Source of the DNA: Niallia sp. NCCP-28
GTDB taxonomy: Bacteria > Bacillota > Bacilli > Bacillales > Cytobacillaceae
DNA length: 64,000 nucleotides
NCBI RefSeq assembly: GCF_023168165.1
Contig: NZ_BQYJ01000003.1
Span: forward strand, 372,001-436,000
Direction of reading: 5' to 3'
Positions 16,683 to 25,596 of the stretch are shown piece by piece. The position numbers were made by a program, and so were the translations under genes. The notes beneath the pieces are model-generated. The model saw only the letters and a list, made by a program, of their open reading frames with translations, was not told where the DNA came from and did not search any database. The stretch's first letter is position 1. Each line of letters begins with the position of its first letter.

Positions 16683-17549
16683 TTGGGCCAATTAAATACA
16701 GGTTATTATCAAACTGTTGTAGAGATCCCGAAACAACTTGGAGACATAAAAAAAATAAAAAGAGAAGATAGCCTTTTTATTGCAGGAGGAACATTGCTGC
16801 AATTGAATTGGGAAGCTGGAATAAACAGGCCCTCCCATCTTATTAGTATGGAAATGGTCAAAGAATTGCATGGTATTCAAAAAGTGTCTATTGATCGAAA
16901 AGAGTTTCTTGAAATAGGTGCAGCAACAACTCTTGCAGATTGCTGTGAACATAAAAGCATTGTAGAACATGCTCCTATACTTGCTGATGCTTGCAAAAAA
17001 ATTGCTGCACCAGCCGTTCGCAATCGAGGAACCATTGGCGGCAATATTGCAGGAAAAGTAGGAGATTCCATCCCTGTTCTATTTGTTTTAGAAGCAAAAC
17101 TTTGTGTTTATGATGGAGAAAAGGAAACGATTATTTCTATTCAAGAATGGCTGAAAACAACGATTCAACAAAATCCCGTGCTTATTATTACAAAAATTCT
17201 CATCCCCATAAAGAATAAAGAAAAGGAGAATTATTTTTTTCAAAAAGTAGGAAGAAGAGAAAGTTTTACAGCAGCGGTTATTTCCATTGCAGGCTTTTTA
17301 AAAATAGCAGACAAAAAAGTCACAGCAGCAAGATTTGCGATTGGCGGCGGCGCTCATTTGCCGCAAAGGCTAATAGGTGCAGAGGAAATATTGGTCGATA
17401 CTTCTGGCGATTTGTTCGCTTTTTATAAAGCAGTTGAAACTAGTTTTTCCACCTACTCTGATGCGTTTGTTACCGAAAAATATCGAAAAAAAGTCGCAGC
17501 AAACATTCTATTTGCAAAATGTCGGGAAATCATCGAGAAAAGCGAATAG
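16683..17549 (+). CDS. pucC: xanthine dehydrogenase FAD-binding subunit PucC
   Basis: A 288-residue medium subunit of the molybdenum hydroxylase. The FAD-binding motifs LFIAGGTLLQ and the double-Gly loop VRNRGTIGGNIAGK are clear, and a CO_deh_flav_C-type C-terminal domain contains RFAIGGGAH. Start choice: AAAGGATGGTGA at 16667 looks like the ribosome binding site, the same sequence used before the allantoinase gene. I therefore prefer TTG 16683 over ATG 16671, which lies within that site. A dispersed repeat separates this gene from pucD. Confidence 0.9.
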   Translation: MGQLNTGYYQTVVEIPKQLGDIKKIKREDSLFIAGGTLLQLNWEAGINRPSHLISMEMVKELHGIQKVSIDRKEFLEIGAATTLADCCEHKSIVEHAPILADACKKIAAPAVRNRGTIGGNIAGKVGDSIPVLFVLEAKLCVYDGEKETIISIQEWLKTTIQQNPVLIITKILIPIKNKEKENYFFQKVGRRESFTAAVISIAGFLKIADKKVTAARFAIGGGAHLPQRLIGAEEILVDTSGDLFAFYKAVETSFSTYSDAFVTEKYRKKVAANILFAKCREIIEKSE

Positions 17550-17559
17550 TTTTTTATCC

Positions 17560-17703
17560 GGCATGAACGGATAGCGAACTTTCTCAAAATTAGGAAAAGA
17601 AACGAGGCTTTTAAGTAGATGGCACCGGCTTGCAAAAGTCCGATTGGTTCATCTGACAGCCGAAGGGGAATGGAATCCTTGCTGATTGTTCATTTCACTT
17701 TAT
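17560..17703 (+). repeat. dispersed repeat family 1, copy E, inside the purine operon
   Basis: The right half (17617-17703) aligns with the other copies: CCGATTGGTTC, GGGGAATGGAAT, GCTGATTG and a final TTTCACTTTAT. The left half is more divergent. It fills most of the pucC-pucD gap and ends just before the pucD ribosome binding site. Confidence 0.65.
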
Positions 17704-17721
17704 ATAAAAGGAGGGGGAAAA

Positions 17722-19989
17722 GTGATTTTAAATCAAAGAAGTGCTGGCGATAGATGGAAAAAAAGACGAGATGGAATTGGCAAAGTTACAGGCGAATTAA
17801 AGTATTTAACCGATATGACATTTCCTAACATGCTTTATGGAACAGTTCTTAGAAGCGAACACCCTTTTGCCAAAATTGTAGCAATAGATACAGAAGAAGC
17901 AGAGAAGCTTGCTGGGGTGGAAGCGGTTCTCACCTATAAAGATGTGCCAGGATTAAATGGATTTGGGATTGTGATGCCAGATCAGCCTGTATTTTGTGAA
18001 AATGTTGTCCGATATGTCGGCGATGCGGTGGCAGCTGTGGCGGCATCTACAAAGGAAATTGCAGAACATGCAGCATCTTTGATCAAAATTGAATATGCCC
18101 CCATGACGCCAATTACCAATCCTGAAGAAGCTTTATTAGAAAATGCGGTGAAGCTGCATGAAAATGGAAATATCCTTCATAAAGCCCATTATAAAAAAGG
18201 GGAAGAAATAGATAAAGCATTTGCAGAATGTGCCTATATTGTAGAAGATACCTATTATACGCCAAGGCAAATGCATGCATATATGGAAACAGAAGGGGGA
18301 GTTGCGCTGCCAGATGAAAATGGAGGAATATCCCTCTATGCTCCAACGCAGCATGGCTTTAAAGACCAAATGCAGCTTGCCAGAATTTTAAATATGGAAG
18401 CTGAAAAAATTCGGGTTGTCTCTAGTCCAATTGGTGGATCCTTTGGGGGAAAAGATGAATTAAATATCCAGCCGTATGTCAGTTTGCTGGCAATAAAAAC
18501 AGGAAAACCTGTAAAAATTCATCAATCAAGAAGAACATCGATTAAAGCAGGCATTAAAAGGCATCCCATGAAGATTATGATGAAAACAGGCGTTGATAAA
18601 AAGGGAAAAATACTTGCCCATCAGGTGAAAATCATCGCAGATACAGGCAGTTATGCAACACTTGGCCCTGCTGTTTTAGATTTTGCAGTAGAGCATAGTG
18701 CAGGTCCTTATATAATGGAGCATGTTGAGGTGGATGGCTATTCTGTTTTTACCAATAATGGTATTTCTGGAGAATTTCGCGGATTTGGAGGCAATCAAAT
18801 AACCTTTGCCCTTGAATTGCAAATCGAAAAATTAGCAGAAAAAATGAAGCTATCATCGACAGATCTTCGCTGGAAGAATTTGCGTTCTACCAGGGATCCT
18901 GGACCAGTGGATCAATTGATTGTTCCGACAACAGGGGCGAGTGATGTCCTTTCTAAAATACTAATGTCGCCTCTTTTACAGCAAAAGAAGCACCAAACTC
19001 AAGAGTGGAAAATAATTGGAACAGGCTATAGCATAACGATGCATGGAGGGGGCCTTGGGTTTGGAAGATCTGATCCATCTGGAGCAAGGATGTCTTTAAA
19101 CAATCAAGGGAAAATCGAAATATCTTTTGGATTTGAAGAGTGCGGCCAAGGATTAATTCCAAGCATTGAAATGATAATGACAGAAACATTTGATTGCAGC
19201 CCAGAAGATATTGATATTGTCATTGGCGATACTGCAAAAGTTCCTCATTCTGGATCTTCTACGGCATCAAGGGCAACGAATATGGTATGGCAGGGAATTA
19301 GAAGGCTAAAGGGACCTTGGACAGAAAAGGTGCTGGAACATGCAGGTGCTTTAACGAAATTGCCGAAAGAACAATTAAAAATTGGAAGTGGGGGCATTTG
19401 GACGAAACAAAAAGATGGGACAGAGTTTATTCTTTCCTTTAAAGAACTGGCAGATTCTTTTGATGTACTTCCAGCAGTGTCTACAGAATATCATTTTCCA
19501 ACAACCCCAAATGCAATTGATGGGGGCCATTTTCTCTACACATTTGCTGGTGTTGCAGCAGAAGTGGAAATTGATTTATTAACAGGCAGAGTATCTGTAA
19601 CGAAATTAGATCATGTTATTTCTGCGGGATCAGTAGTGAATCCAATGGGATATCTTGGCCAAATTGAAGGGGGAGCCAGCATGGGGCTTGGTTTTACGCT
19701 TCTTGAAGATGCTGCAATGGAAAATGGCCGCTATATGACAGAAAATTTGGATACATATTTAATTCCAACGATTGCAGACATCCCAAAAGAAACAAACGTA
19801 ACAGCAATTGAAACATTGGTAGAAGGCGATGACTACGGTCCAAGAGGGGTCGGGGAAATTGGCACGGTTGCGGTTGCTCCAGCGATAGCAGCGGCCATCC
19901 ATCAGGCAACAGGACATTGGGTCAATAAACTGCCAATATCCCCAGAGGAAATTTTAGATATTGTTTCCAATCGTTTCTTTCAAGATTAA
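17722..19989 (+). CDS. pucD: xanthine dehydrogenase molybdenum subunit PucD
   Basis: A 755-residue catalytic large subunit that hydroxylates hypoxanthine and xanthine to urate. The N-terminal hammerhead domain (about 1-130, RRDGIGKVTGELKYLTD) precedes the cofactor-binding domain with GGSFGGKDE, FRGFGGNQ and GFEECGQG. The C-terminal RGVGEIGTVAVAPAIAAA contains the catalytic Glu. GTG 17722 follows the very strong AAAGGAGGGGG site, and the frame upstream of it is repeat DNA. It lies in the subunit order FAD, Mo, FeS with its partners. Confidence 0.93.
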   Translation: MILNQRSAGDRWKKRRDGIGKVTGELKYLTDMTFPNMLYGTVLRSEHPFAKIVAIDTEEAEKLAGVEAVLTYKDVPGLNGFGIVMPDQPVFCENVVRYVGDAVAAVAASTKEIAEHAASLIKIEYAPMTPITNPEEALLENAVKLHENGNILHKAHYKKGEEIDKAFAECAYIVEDTYYTPRQMHAYMETEGGVALPDENGGISLYAPTQHGFKDQMQLARILNMEAEKIRVVSSPIGGSFGGKDELNIQPYVSLLAIKTGKPVKIHQSRRTSIKAGIKRHPMKIMMKTGVDKKGKILAHQVKIIADTGSYATLGPAVLDFAVEHSAGPYIMEHVEVDGYSVFTNNGISGEFRGFGGNQITFALELQIEKLAEKMKLSSTDLRWKNLRSTRDPGPVDQLIVPTTGASDVLSKILMSPLLQQKKHQTQEWKIIGTGYSITMHGGGLGFGRSDPSGARMSLNNQGKIEISFGFEECGQGLIPSIEMIMTETFDCSPEDIDIVIGDTAKVPHSGSSTASRATNMVWQGIRRLKGPWTEKVLEHAGALTKLPKEQLKIGSGGIWTKQKDGTEFILSFKELADSFDVLPAVSTEYHFPTTPNAIDGGHFLYTFAGVAAEVEIDLLTGRVSVTKLDHVISAGSVVNPMGYLGQIEGGASMGLGFTLLEDAAMENGRYMTENLDTYLIPTIADIPKETNVTAIETLVEGDDYGPRGVGEIGTVAVAPAIAAAIHQATGHWVNKLPISPEEILDIVSNRFFQD

Positions 19990-20023
19990 ATAATTTTTGT
20001 ACAAAACAGAATGGAGGGAAATG

Positions 20024-20506
20024 ATGGAAAATAAAATAGCCTCACATACGATTCATGTAAAAATAAATGGTGCTGCAAAAGAGCTGGAAGTGCCGCAAAC
20101 CTATAGACTTGTTGATGTCTTAAGAAACGAATTGGATTTGACCGGGACAAAAGTTTCCTGTGAAGTCGGCAGATGTGGGGCTTGTTCTGTTATTATGAAT
20201 GGAAAGCTGGTCAACAGCTGTTTAGTTATGGCTTATCAGATTGAGGGAGCAGAAATTCAAACGATAGAAAGTGTCTCAAGGGAGACGCTGCACCCGATTC
20301 AAGAGGCTTTTTTGGAAGGGGGAGCCTTGCAATGTGGCTATTGCACACCAGGAATGATTATGGCGTTAAAAACATTAGTAGCAGAAAAGCATAAGCCGTC
20401 CAGAGAGGAAGTGCTTCAAGCATTATCTGGAAATTTATGCCGATGCACTGGCTATGAAGGGATACTCCGTGCCATTGATTTATTAGAAAAAAAGGAATTT
20501 AATTGA
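20024..20506 (+). CDS. pucE: xanthine dehydrogenase 2Fe-2S subunit PucE
   Basis: A 160-residue small subunit carrying two [2Fe-2S] clusters that pass electrons from molybdenum to FAD. The plant-ferredoxin cluster uses Cys46, 51, 54 and 66 (CEVGRCGACSV). The helical cluster uses Cys104, 107, 139 and 141 (CGYCTPGM, CRCTGYEGI). ATG 20024 is preferred because GGAGGG at 20013-20018 is five bases upstream; ATG 20021 is too close. The stop overlaps the next frame. Confidence 0.93.
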   Translation: MENKIASHTIHVKINGAAKELEVPQTYRLVDVLRNELDLTGTKVSCEVGRCGACSVIMNGKLVNSCLVMAYQIEGAEIQTIESVSRETLHPIQEAFLEGGALQCGYCTPGMIMALKTLVAEKHKPSREEVLQALSGNLCRCTGYEGILRAIDLLEKKEFN

Positions 20507-20532
20507 TTATTAAAAGAAATGGAAGTGTTCAA

Positions 20533-21033
20533 TTGTATTCATTAGCAGAAGTAAATAAGATGGGGCAACTAGAATTTATCGAAAAAATCGGCTGGGTATT
20601 TGAGCATACTCCTTGGGCAGCAGAAAAAGCTTTTTCATCCCAGCCGTTTGCAAGTGTGGAAAATCTTTATCAAACAATGGTCAACAAGGTAAAAGAAGCA
20701 GATGAAAAAGCGCAATTAGCATTAATTAATGCCCATCCAGATTTAGGAAGTCACATTAAAATGACAGAATCCTCTGTAAAAGAGCAAAAAGGGGCAGGGT
20801 TAGACAGTTTAACAGAAGAAGAATTTGCTAGTTTTTCCCTATTAAACAAACAATATTTAGAGAAATTTGGATTTCCGTTTATTCTAGCAGTGAAAGGCCA
20901 TACAAAAGAGACGATTTATCAAGCGATGGAAAAAAGGATTAATCATGGTAAAGAGCAGGAGTTTCAAACAGCTCTGTTAGAAATTTATAAAATTGTTGGA
21001 TTTCGTTTGGAAGGGCTTGTGAAAGAACAGTAA
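20533..21033 (+). CDS. uraD: 2-oxo-4-hydroxy-4-carboxy-5-ureidoimidazoline (OHCU) decarboxylase
   Basis: A 166-residue enzyme that converts OHCU to S-allantoin, the last step of urate breakdown. It corresponds to the N-terminal domain of B. subtilis PucL: FEHTPWAAEKAF, LINAHPDLGS with the catalytic His, EQKGAGLDSLTEEEF, FPFILAVKGHTKE and EIYKIVGFRL. In PucL this domain is fused to uricase. Here the protein ends right after it, and no uricase frame follows. TTG 20533 (MYSLAEVNKM) lines up with the family start and follows GGAAGTG. A TTG at 20503 overlapping the pucE stop is less likely. Confidence 0.88.
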   Translation: MYSLAEVNKMGQLEFIEKIGWVFEHTPWAAEKAFSSQPFASVENLYQTMVNKVKEADEKAQLALINAHPDLGSHIKMTESSVKEQKGAGLDSLTEEEFASFSLLNKQYLEKFGFPFILAVKGHTKETIYQAMEKRINHGKEQEFQTALLEIYKIVGFRLEGLVKEQ

Positions 21034-21080
21034 ATTGAGAAGATTATAAGGGAATAAAAAAACAAAACTAGGAGCATATG

Positions 21081-21434
21081 ATGAAAAAAGGAATTACAAC
21101 ACATGTGTTAGATTTAGCAAATGGGAAACCGGCGCAGCATATAAAAGTAGAATTATATAAATGGGAACAAACAGCAGATGGAGAAAACAGAATTTTTCTT
21201 TCTGCTGGAATAACCAATGGTGACGGAAGAGTGGAAAAACCTCTTCTAGAGACAATAGAAACAGGGGAATATGAGCTTGTCTATTTTATTGAAGATTATT
21301 TATATGCAAAAGAGGCAGACAGGAAGTTCTTAAAAAAAATACCGATTCGTTTTTTTGCTGATCAAAGGGAAGCACATTATCATATTCCCCTGCTTCTTTC
21401 TCCATGGGGTTATCAAACATATCGGGGAAGCTGA
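21081..21434 (+). CDS. pucM: 5-hydroxyisourate hydrolase (transthyretin-like) PucM
   Basis: A 117-residue transthyretin-related enzyme that hydrolyses 5-hydroxyisourate to OHCU. The signatures are TTHVLDLANGKPA at the N-terminus, an internal Arg, HYHIPLLLSPWGYQTYRGS at the C-terminus (the YRGS tetrapeptide is diagnostic). The ribosome binding site AGGAG at 21070 fits ATG 21081 better than ATG 21078. Its substrate is the product of uricase, an enzyme absent from this operon. Confidence 0.92.
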   Translation: MKKGITTHVLDLANGKPAQHIKVELYKWEQTADGENRIFLSAGITNGDGRVEKPLLETIETGEYELVYFIEDYLYAKEADRKFLKKIPIRFFADQREAHYHIPLLLSPWGYQTYRGS

Positions 21435-21464
21435 ATTCTAAGAAAATAAGGATGGTGAATAATA

Positions 21465-22790
21465 GTGGCATTATATGATGTTATTATCCGAAATGGAATG
21501 GTTGTGAAGGAAGAGGAAGTAGTCAAAGCGGATATAGCGATTGTTGATGGGAGAATTTCAAAAATTGCAGATGATCTTTCTGGTGCAGCAGGAAAAGAAA
21601 TAGTGGATGCAAAAGGATTACATATATTTCCTGGATTAATAGATTCACATGTTCACTTTAACGAACCGGGAAGAGGTGACTGGGAAGGAATACAAACAGG
21701 CAGCAAAGCGCTGGCTGCTGGCGGGGTGACAACTTTTTTCGATATGCCTTTAAATAGTCATCCTCCGACCATTGATAAAGATGCTTTTGATTTGAAGAAT
21801 AATATTGCCAAACAGAAATCAGTGGTTGATTATCGTTTGTGGGGCGGTGTTGTACCTGGAAATATTGCTGATTTAGAGGATTTAATGAACTGCGGCGTTA
21901 TTGGTTTTAAAGCATTTATGTCGGGGAGCGGCATTGAAGATTTTGAAGCTGCTGATGATCATACTTTATTTGCAGCAATGGAAAAAATCGCTTCATTGGG
22001 AGGGGTATTGGCAGTTCATGCGGAAAGTGATGTTATTACAGCACAATTAGGAAAAATAACCAGTGATAAAAATGATCAAAGTGCTAAAGCTTTTTCAGAG
22101 TCAAGGCCAATTTATTCAGAAATAGAAGCAGTGCAAAGAATTTTGGCTTATGCAGAAGCGACAAAATGCGGCGTGCATATTGTTCATATAAGCAGTGCAA
22201 AAGTGTTGGAACCAATTATTAGGGCGAAAAGGAAAGGGATTAATGTGACGGTGGAAACTTGCCCTCATTATTTATCATTAACAGTAGAAGATTTGGATGT
22301 TTTAGGTCCGATTGCTAAATGTGCTCCGCCGCTTCGGGAACAAGCAGAAGTCGACCATTTATGGGATGCGGTCATAAGCGGGGATATTGATACAATCGGA
22401 TCCGATCATTCCCCGTCCCTAACATCGATGAAACAAGGAAGCTTATTAGAGGCTTGGGGGGGCATATCTGGCTGTCAAACGACTTTAAATATTTTATTGG
22501 AAGAGGGCTATTGGAAAAGAGATATGCCTTTGACTGTTATTGCAAAAACTATGGGAATAAATCCAGCCAAAAGATTCGGTTTAGAGATGCAAAAAGGAAG
22601 CATTTCAGAATATAAAGATGCAGATTTAGTGCTTGTTAATCTAAACGAGGAGTTCACTTTACAATTAGAAGATTTATATTATCGCAATAAACAAAGTCCG
22701 TATGTTGGCAAAACGTATCGAGGTAAGGTAAAACAAACTTTTTCAAAGGGGCAATTAGTGTTTGATGATCAAAAGGTAGTGCCCTCTTAA
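21465..22790 (+). CDS. allB: allantoinase
   Basis: A 441-residue amidohydrolase of the dihydroorotase/allantoinase family that opens allantoin to allantoate. Metal ligands are visible in GLIDSHVHFNEPGR, the carboxylated Lys in GFKAFMS, AVHAESD, VHIVHISS and TIGSDHSPS. FFDMPLNSHPP and the length favour allantoinase over dihydroorotase, and the operon supports this. It is called PucH in B. subtilis. GTG 21465 follows AAGGATGGTGA. It is the last gene of the operon, followed by a terminator at 22809. Confidence 0.92.
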   Translation: MALYDVIIRNGMVVKEEEVVKADIAIVDGRISKIADDLSGAAGKEIVDAKGLHIFPGLIDSHVHFNEPGRGDWEGIQTGSKALAAGGVTTFFDMPLNSHPPTIDKDAFDLKNNIAKQKSVVDYRLWGGVVPGNIADLEDLMNCGVIGFKAFMSGSGIEDFEAADDHTLFAAMEKIASLGGVLAVHAESDVITAQLGKITSDKNDQSAKAFSESRPIYSEIEAVQRILAYAEATKCGVHIVHISSAKVLEPIIRAKRKGINVTVETCPHYLSLTVEDLDVLGPIAKCAPPLREQAEVDHLWDAVISGDIDTIGSDHSPSLTSMKQGSLLEAWGGISGCQTTLNILLEEGYWKRDMPLTVIAKTMGINPAKRFGLEMQKGSISEYKDADLVLVNLNEEFTLQLEDLYYRNKQSPYVGKTYRGKVKQTFSKGQLVFDDQKVVPS

Positions 22791-22808
22791 ATGAATGATA
22801 AAACAGTC

Positions 22809-22844
22809 AGCAGTCTGTCATTAAAAGATAGACTGCTTTTTTAT
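22809..22844 (+). terminator. Rho-independent terminator of the purine operon
   Basis: AGCAGTCT (22809-22816) pairs with AGACTGCT (22830-22837), with an extended imperfect stem, followed by TTTTTATT. Confidence 0.8.
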
Positions 22845-22856
22845 TGTAACCGTTTG

Positions 22857-22955
22857 AAAACCGAACAAATACGAATTATAAATAGGTTTTATTTATTAAA
22901 TGTTCGTAAATTATTAAAAAAGTTCTTGTAAATAAGTGTTTAAGTAAGTTATTAT
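22857..22955 (+). promoter_or_regulatory. PurBox-like sites and promoter of purT
   Basis: AAAACCGAACAAAT at 22857-22870 matches the PurR box AWWWCCGAACWWT closely. A weaker box, AAATACGAATTAT, follows at 22867, and an inverted box, AAATGTTCGTAAATT, lies at 22898-22912. A promoter with TTGTAA (22926-22931) and TATTAT (22950-22955), spaced 18 bp, follows. By analogy with B. subtilis, PurR would repress purT when purines are plentiful. Confidence 0.65.
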
Positions 22956-22994
22956 GCTGAATAAGGGAACAAAACTTATTTGGGAGGTTCTAGC

Positions 22995-24170
22995 ATGATT
23001 GGTGCACCATCAACAAAAAATGCGAAAAAAATTTTGCTTCTTGGTTCTGGAGAGCTTGGCAAGGAGGTTGTGATAGAAGCGCAAAGACTAGGAATGGAAA
23101 CTATTGCCGTAGATCGGTATGAAAATGCTCCTGCTATGCAAGTGGCACATCGTTTTTATGTTGTTAATATGTTGAACTCAGAAGCCTTAAAACAAGTCAT
23201 CATGGCAGAAAATCCAGATTTTATCGTACCTGAAATTGAAGCAATCGCAACAGAAGTTTTATTGGAATTGGAAAAAGAGGGGTATAATGTCATTCCAACA
23301 GCGATGGCGACAAATTTAACAATGGATCGGGAAGGCATAAGAAGACTTGCCAGTGAAACACTCGGACTTCCTACTGCAAAATACGAATTTGCGAATACAT
23401 TAGAAGCATTAAAACAAGGGGTAGAAAAGATTGGCACACCATGTGTGATTAAACCAATTATGAGTTCTTCAGGAAAAGGACAGTCCATTTGCCGCAGCAT
23501 AGAAGATATAGAAACATCATGGAAAGAAGCAGTAGAAGGGGGAAGGGGACAAAAAACAAGAGTAATAATCGAAGAGTTTATTCATTTTGAATCAGAAATT
23601 ACATTGCTTACTGTTCGTGCTGTAAATGGAACTATCTTTTGTGCGCCAATTGGCCATACCCAAAAAGATGGCGATTATATAGAGTCATGGCAGCCTCATA
23701 ATATGTCTGAAAGCCAAATAGAAGAAGCGGAAGTGATTGCGAAAAAAATTACTGATGCACTTGGAGGCTATGGTCTATTCGGAGTAGAGCTCTTTTTAAC
23801 CAATAATGGCGTCATTTTTAGTGAAGTGTCACCAAGACCCCATGATACAGGTATGGTAACACTTGCAACACAAGATTTATCGGAATTCGCTTTGCATGTG
23901 CGTGCGATTTCAGGATTGCCTGTTCATCCAGTGCGTTTGTACTCGCCTGGTGCAACAAAAACAATAAAGGCGACAAAAATGAGCGAAAGCTATCAGTTAG
24001 CTGGATTGGAAGCGGCATTAAAGATTCCTGGTGCACAAGTAAGAGTTTTTGGAAAACCAAAAACAGTGGAGGGAAGAAGAATGGCGGTTATTCTGCAAAC
24101 AGGTGAAACGACAGATGAGGCACTAGAAAATGCAAGAGTAGCAGCGGCAGAATTATCGTTAACCTACTAA
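22995..24170 (+). CDS. purT: formate-dependent phosphoribosylglycinamide formyltransferase PurT
   Basis: A 391-residue ATP-grasp enzyme that formylates GAR using formate and ATP, in purine synthesis. The N-terminal pre-ATP-grasp fold has [20 protein letters not shown] and [13 protein letters not shown]. The ATP-grasp core has [38 protein letters not shown] and [13 protein letters not shown] 22995 follows GGGAGG. It is transcribed alone, next to the purine degradation operon but with its own promoter and PurBox-like sites, so synthesis and breakdown can be controlled oppositely. Confidence 0.95.
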   Translation: MIGAPSTKNAKKILLLGSGELGKEVVIEAQRLGMETIAVDRYENAPAMQVAHRFYVVNMLNSEALKQVIMAENPDFIVPEIEAIATEVLLELEKEGYNVIPTAMATNLTMDREGIRRLASETLGLPTAKYEFANTLEALKQGVEKIGTPCVIKPIMSSSGKGQSICRSIEDIETSWKEAVEGGRGQKTRVIIEEFIHFESEITLLTVRAVNGTIFCAPIGHTQKDGDYIESWQPHNMSESQIEEAEVIAKKITDALGGYGLFGVELFLTNNGVIFSEVSPRPHDTGMVTLATQDLSEFALHVRAISGLPVHPVRLYSPGATKTIKATKMSESYQLAGLEAALKIPGAQVRVFGKPKTVEGRRMAVILQTGETTDEALENARVAAAELSLTY

Positions 24171-24171
24171 C

Positions 24172-24217
24172 AGAGTGTAGACAAAGTCTAATATTCAAAA
24201 GTCAGGCTAAACTAGTA
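24172..24217 (-). repeat. fragment of dispersed repeat family 3
   Basis: Read on the minus strand it gives TTAGCCTGACTTTTGAAT then ACTTTGTCTACACTCTG, matching the right end of the fuller copies at 32184-32343 and 47039-47193. Only about 45 bases are kept. Confidence 0.45.
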
Positions 24218-24256
24218 ATCTTTCTACTAAATACATAATCTATCAAGGAGTGTACA

Positions 24257-25519
24257 ATGAATATAAAAAATAGGTGGCTAATCGCTTTATCAGCAGTAGG
24301 AATTCATATTTCAATCGGTTCTGTTTATGCTTGGAGCGTTTTCACTAAGCCTTTGGAAGCCGCGTATCATTGGAGTTTAAGCAGCATTTCATGGACATTT
24401 AGCATTGCTATTTTATTTTTAGGATTGTCTGCGGCATTTTTAGGTCATTTTGTGGAAAAGTATGGGCCAAAAGCTTCGGGCACATTATGTGCATTTTTGT
24501 TTGGCATTGGCATGTTTGGAGCTGGTTTTGCAACAAGCATCGAGTCATTGCCAGTATTGTATATTTCCTATGGCATGTTAGGGGGAATTGGTTTAGGAGT
24601 AGGCTATATTACCCCTGTTTCTACATTAATTAAGTGGTTTCCCGATAGAAGAGGATTTGCAACAGGTCTCGCGATTATGGGATTTGGTTTTGCTTCCATG
24701 GTAAGCAGTCCAATCATTAATAAATTAATTGGAACTGTTGGCATTTCTTCTACTTTTTATATATTGGCTGCCGTATATTTTGTGATTATTTTTCTGTCTT
24801 CTCAATATTTAGAAGTGCCGCCACAAGGTTATATGCCAAAGGGGGTTCAGCAATCTTTACAGCAAGGCAAAAAAGTGCTGAAAAAAGATTTAGCCCAATT
24901 AACTGCAAATGAAGCAATCAAAACAAAAAGATTTTGGGCACTATGGGTGATGTTTTTTATCAATATTACATGCGGAATTGCCATACTTGCGGTTGCTTCG
25001 CCAATGGGACAAGAATTAGCTGGAATGAGTATTGCGGGGGCTGCTGCGTTGGTTGGTATTATGGGCATTTTTAACGGGTTTGGCCGAATTGCTTGGGCAT
25101 CTGTTTCTGATAGGATTGGCAGACCGAATGTATACACGTTGTTTTTTGCAATTCAAATGGCCGCTTTTTTTGCTTTACCCCATTTACACAAACCTATCGC
25201 TTTCTCTATAATAGTATGTATCATTATGTCCTGTTATGGCGGCGGATTTGCTTCTATCCCAGCATATATTGGAGATATATTTGGAACAAAACAGCTTGGC
25301 GCTATCCATGGTTATATGCTGACGGCATGGTCGGCAGCAGGTGTGGCAGGTCCTATCTTTGTTTCCTGGATTAGAGAAACAACAGGGAGCTATCAAGGAA
25401 CGCTTACCGTATTTTCTTTGCTGTTTATTGTTTCTCTTGTCATCTCTTTTGCAATTCGCTACGATATTCATAAAATAAAATTAGCAAATCGAAATTTTAA
25501 CGAGAATAATAGTATATAA
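24257..25519 (+). CDS. MFS transporter of the OFA (oxalate/formate antiporter) family
   Basis: A 420-residue 12-helix transporter. The N-terminus with SIGSVYAWSVF, then LGHFVEKYGPK, GGIGLGVGYITPVST and KWFPDRRGFATGLAI are hallmarks of the OFA family, which includes oxalate/formate antiporters and YhjX-like permeases. Family members often have narrow monocarboxylate or dicarboxylate substrates, but none can be named here. ATG 24257 follows AAGGAG. Purine degradation can yield oxalurate or oxalate, which would be a possible link, but nothing in the sequence shows it. Confidence 0.85.
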   Translation: MNIKNRWLIALSAVGIHISIGSVYAWSVFTKPLEAAYHWSLSSISWTFSIAILFLGLSAAFLGHFVEKYGPKASGTLCAFLFGIGMFGAGFATSIESLPVLYISYGMLGGIGLGVGYITPVSTLIKWFPDRRGFATGLAIMGFGFASMVSSPIINKLIGTVGISSTFYILAAVYFVIIFLSSQYLEVPPQGYMPKGVQQSLQQGKKVLKKDLAQLTANEAIKTKRFWALWVMFFINITCGIAILAVASPMGQELAGMSIAGAAALVGIMGIFNGFGRIAWASVSDRIGRPNVYTLFFAIQMAAFFALPHLHKPIAFSIIVCIIMSCYGGGFASIPAYIGDIFGTKQLGAIHGYMLTAWSAAGVAGPIFVSWIRETTGSYQGTLTVFSLLFIVSLVISFAIRYDIHKIKLANRNFNENNSI

Positions 25520-25596
25520 TGTGCTTGGAGGGGAAACCTTCCTGCACTTTTTTTCGTTTCATTAATACATATTTTACTTTGTTAGGAGATTGGCGG

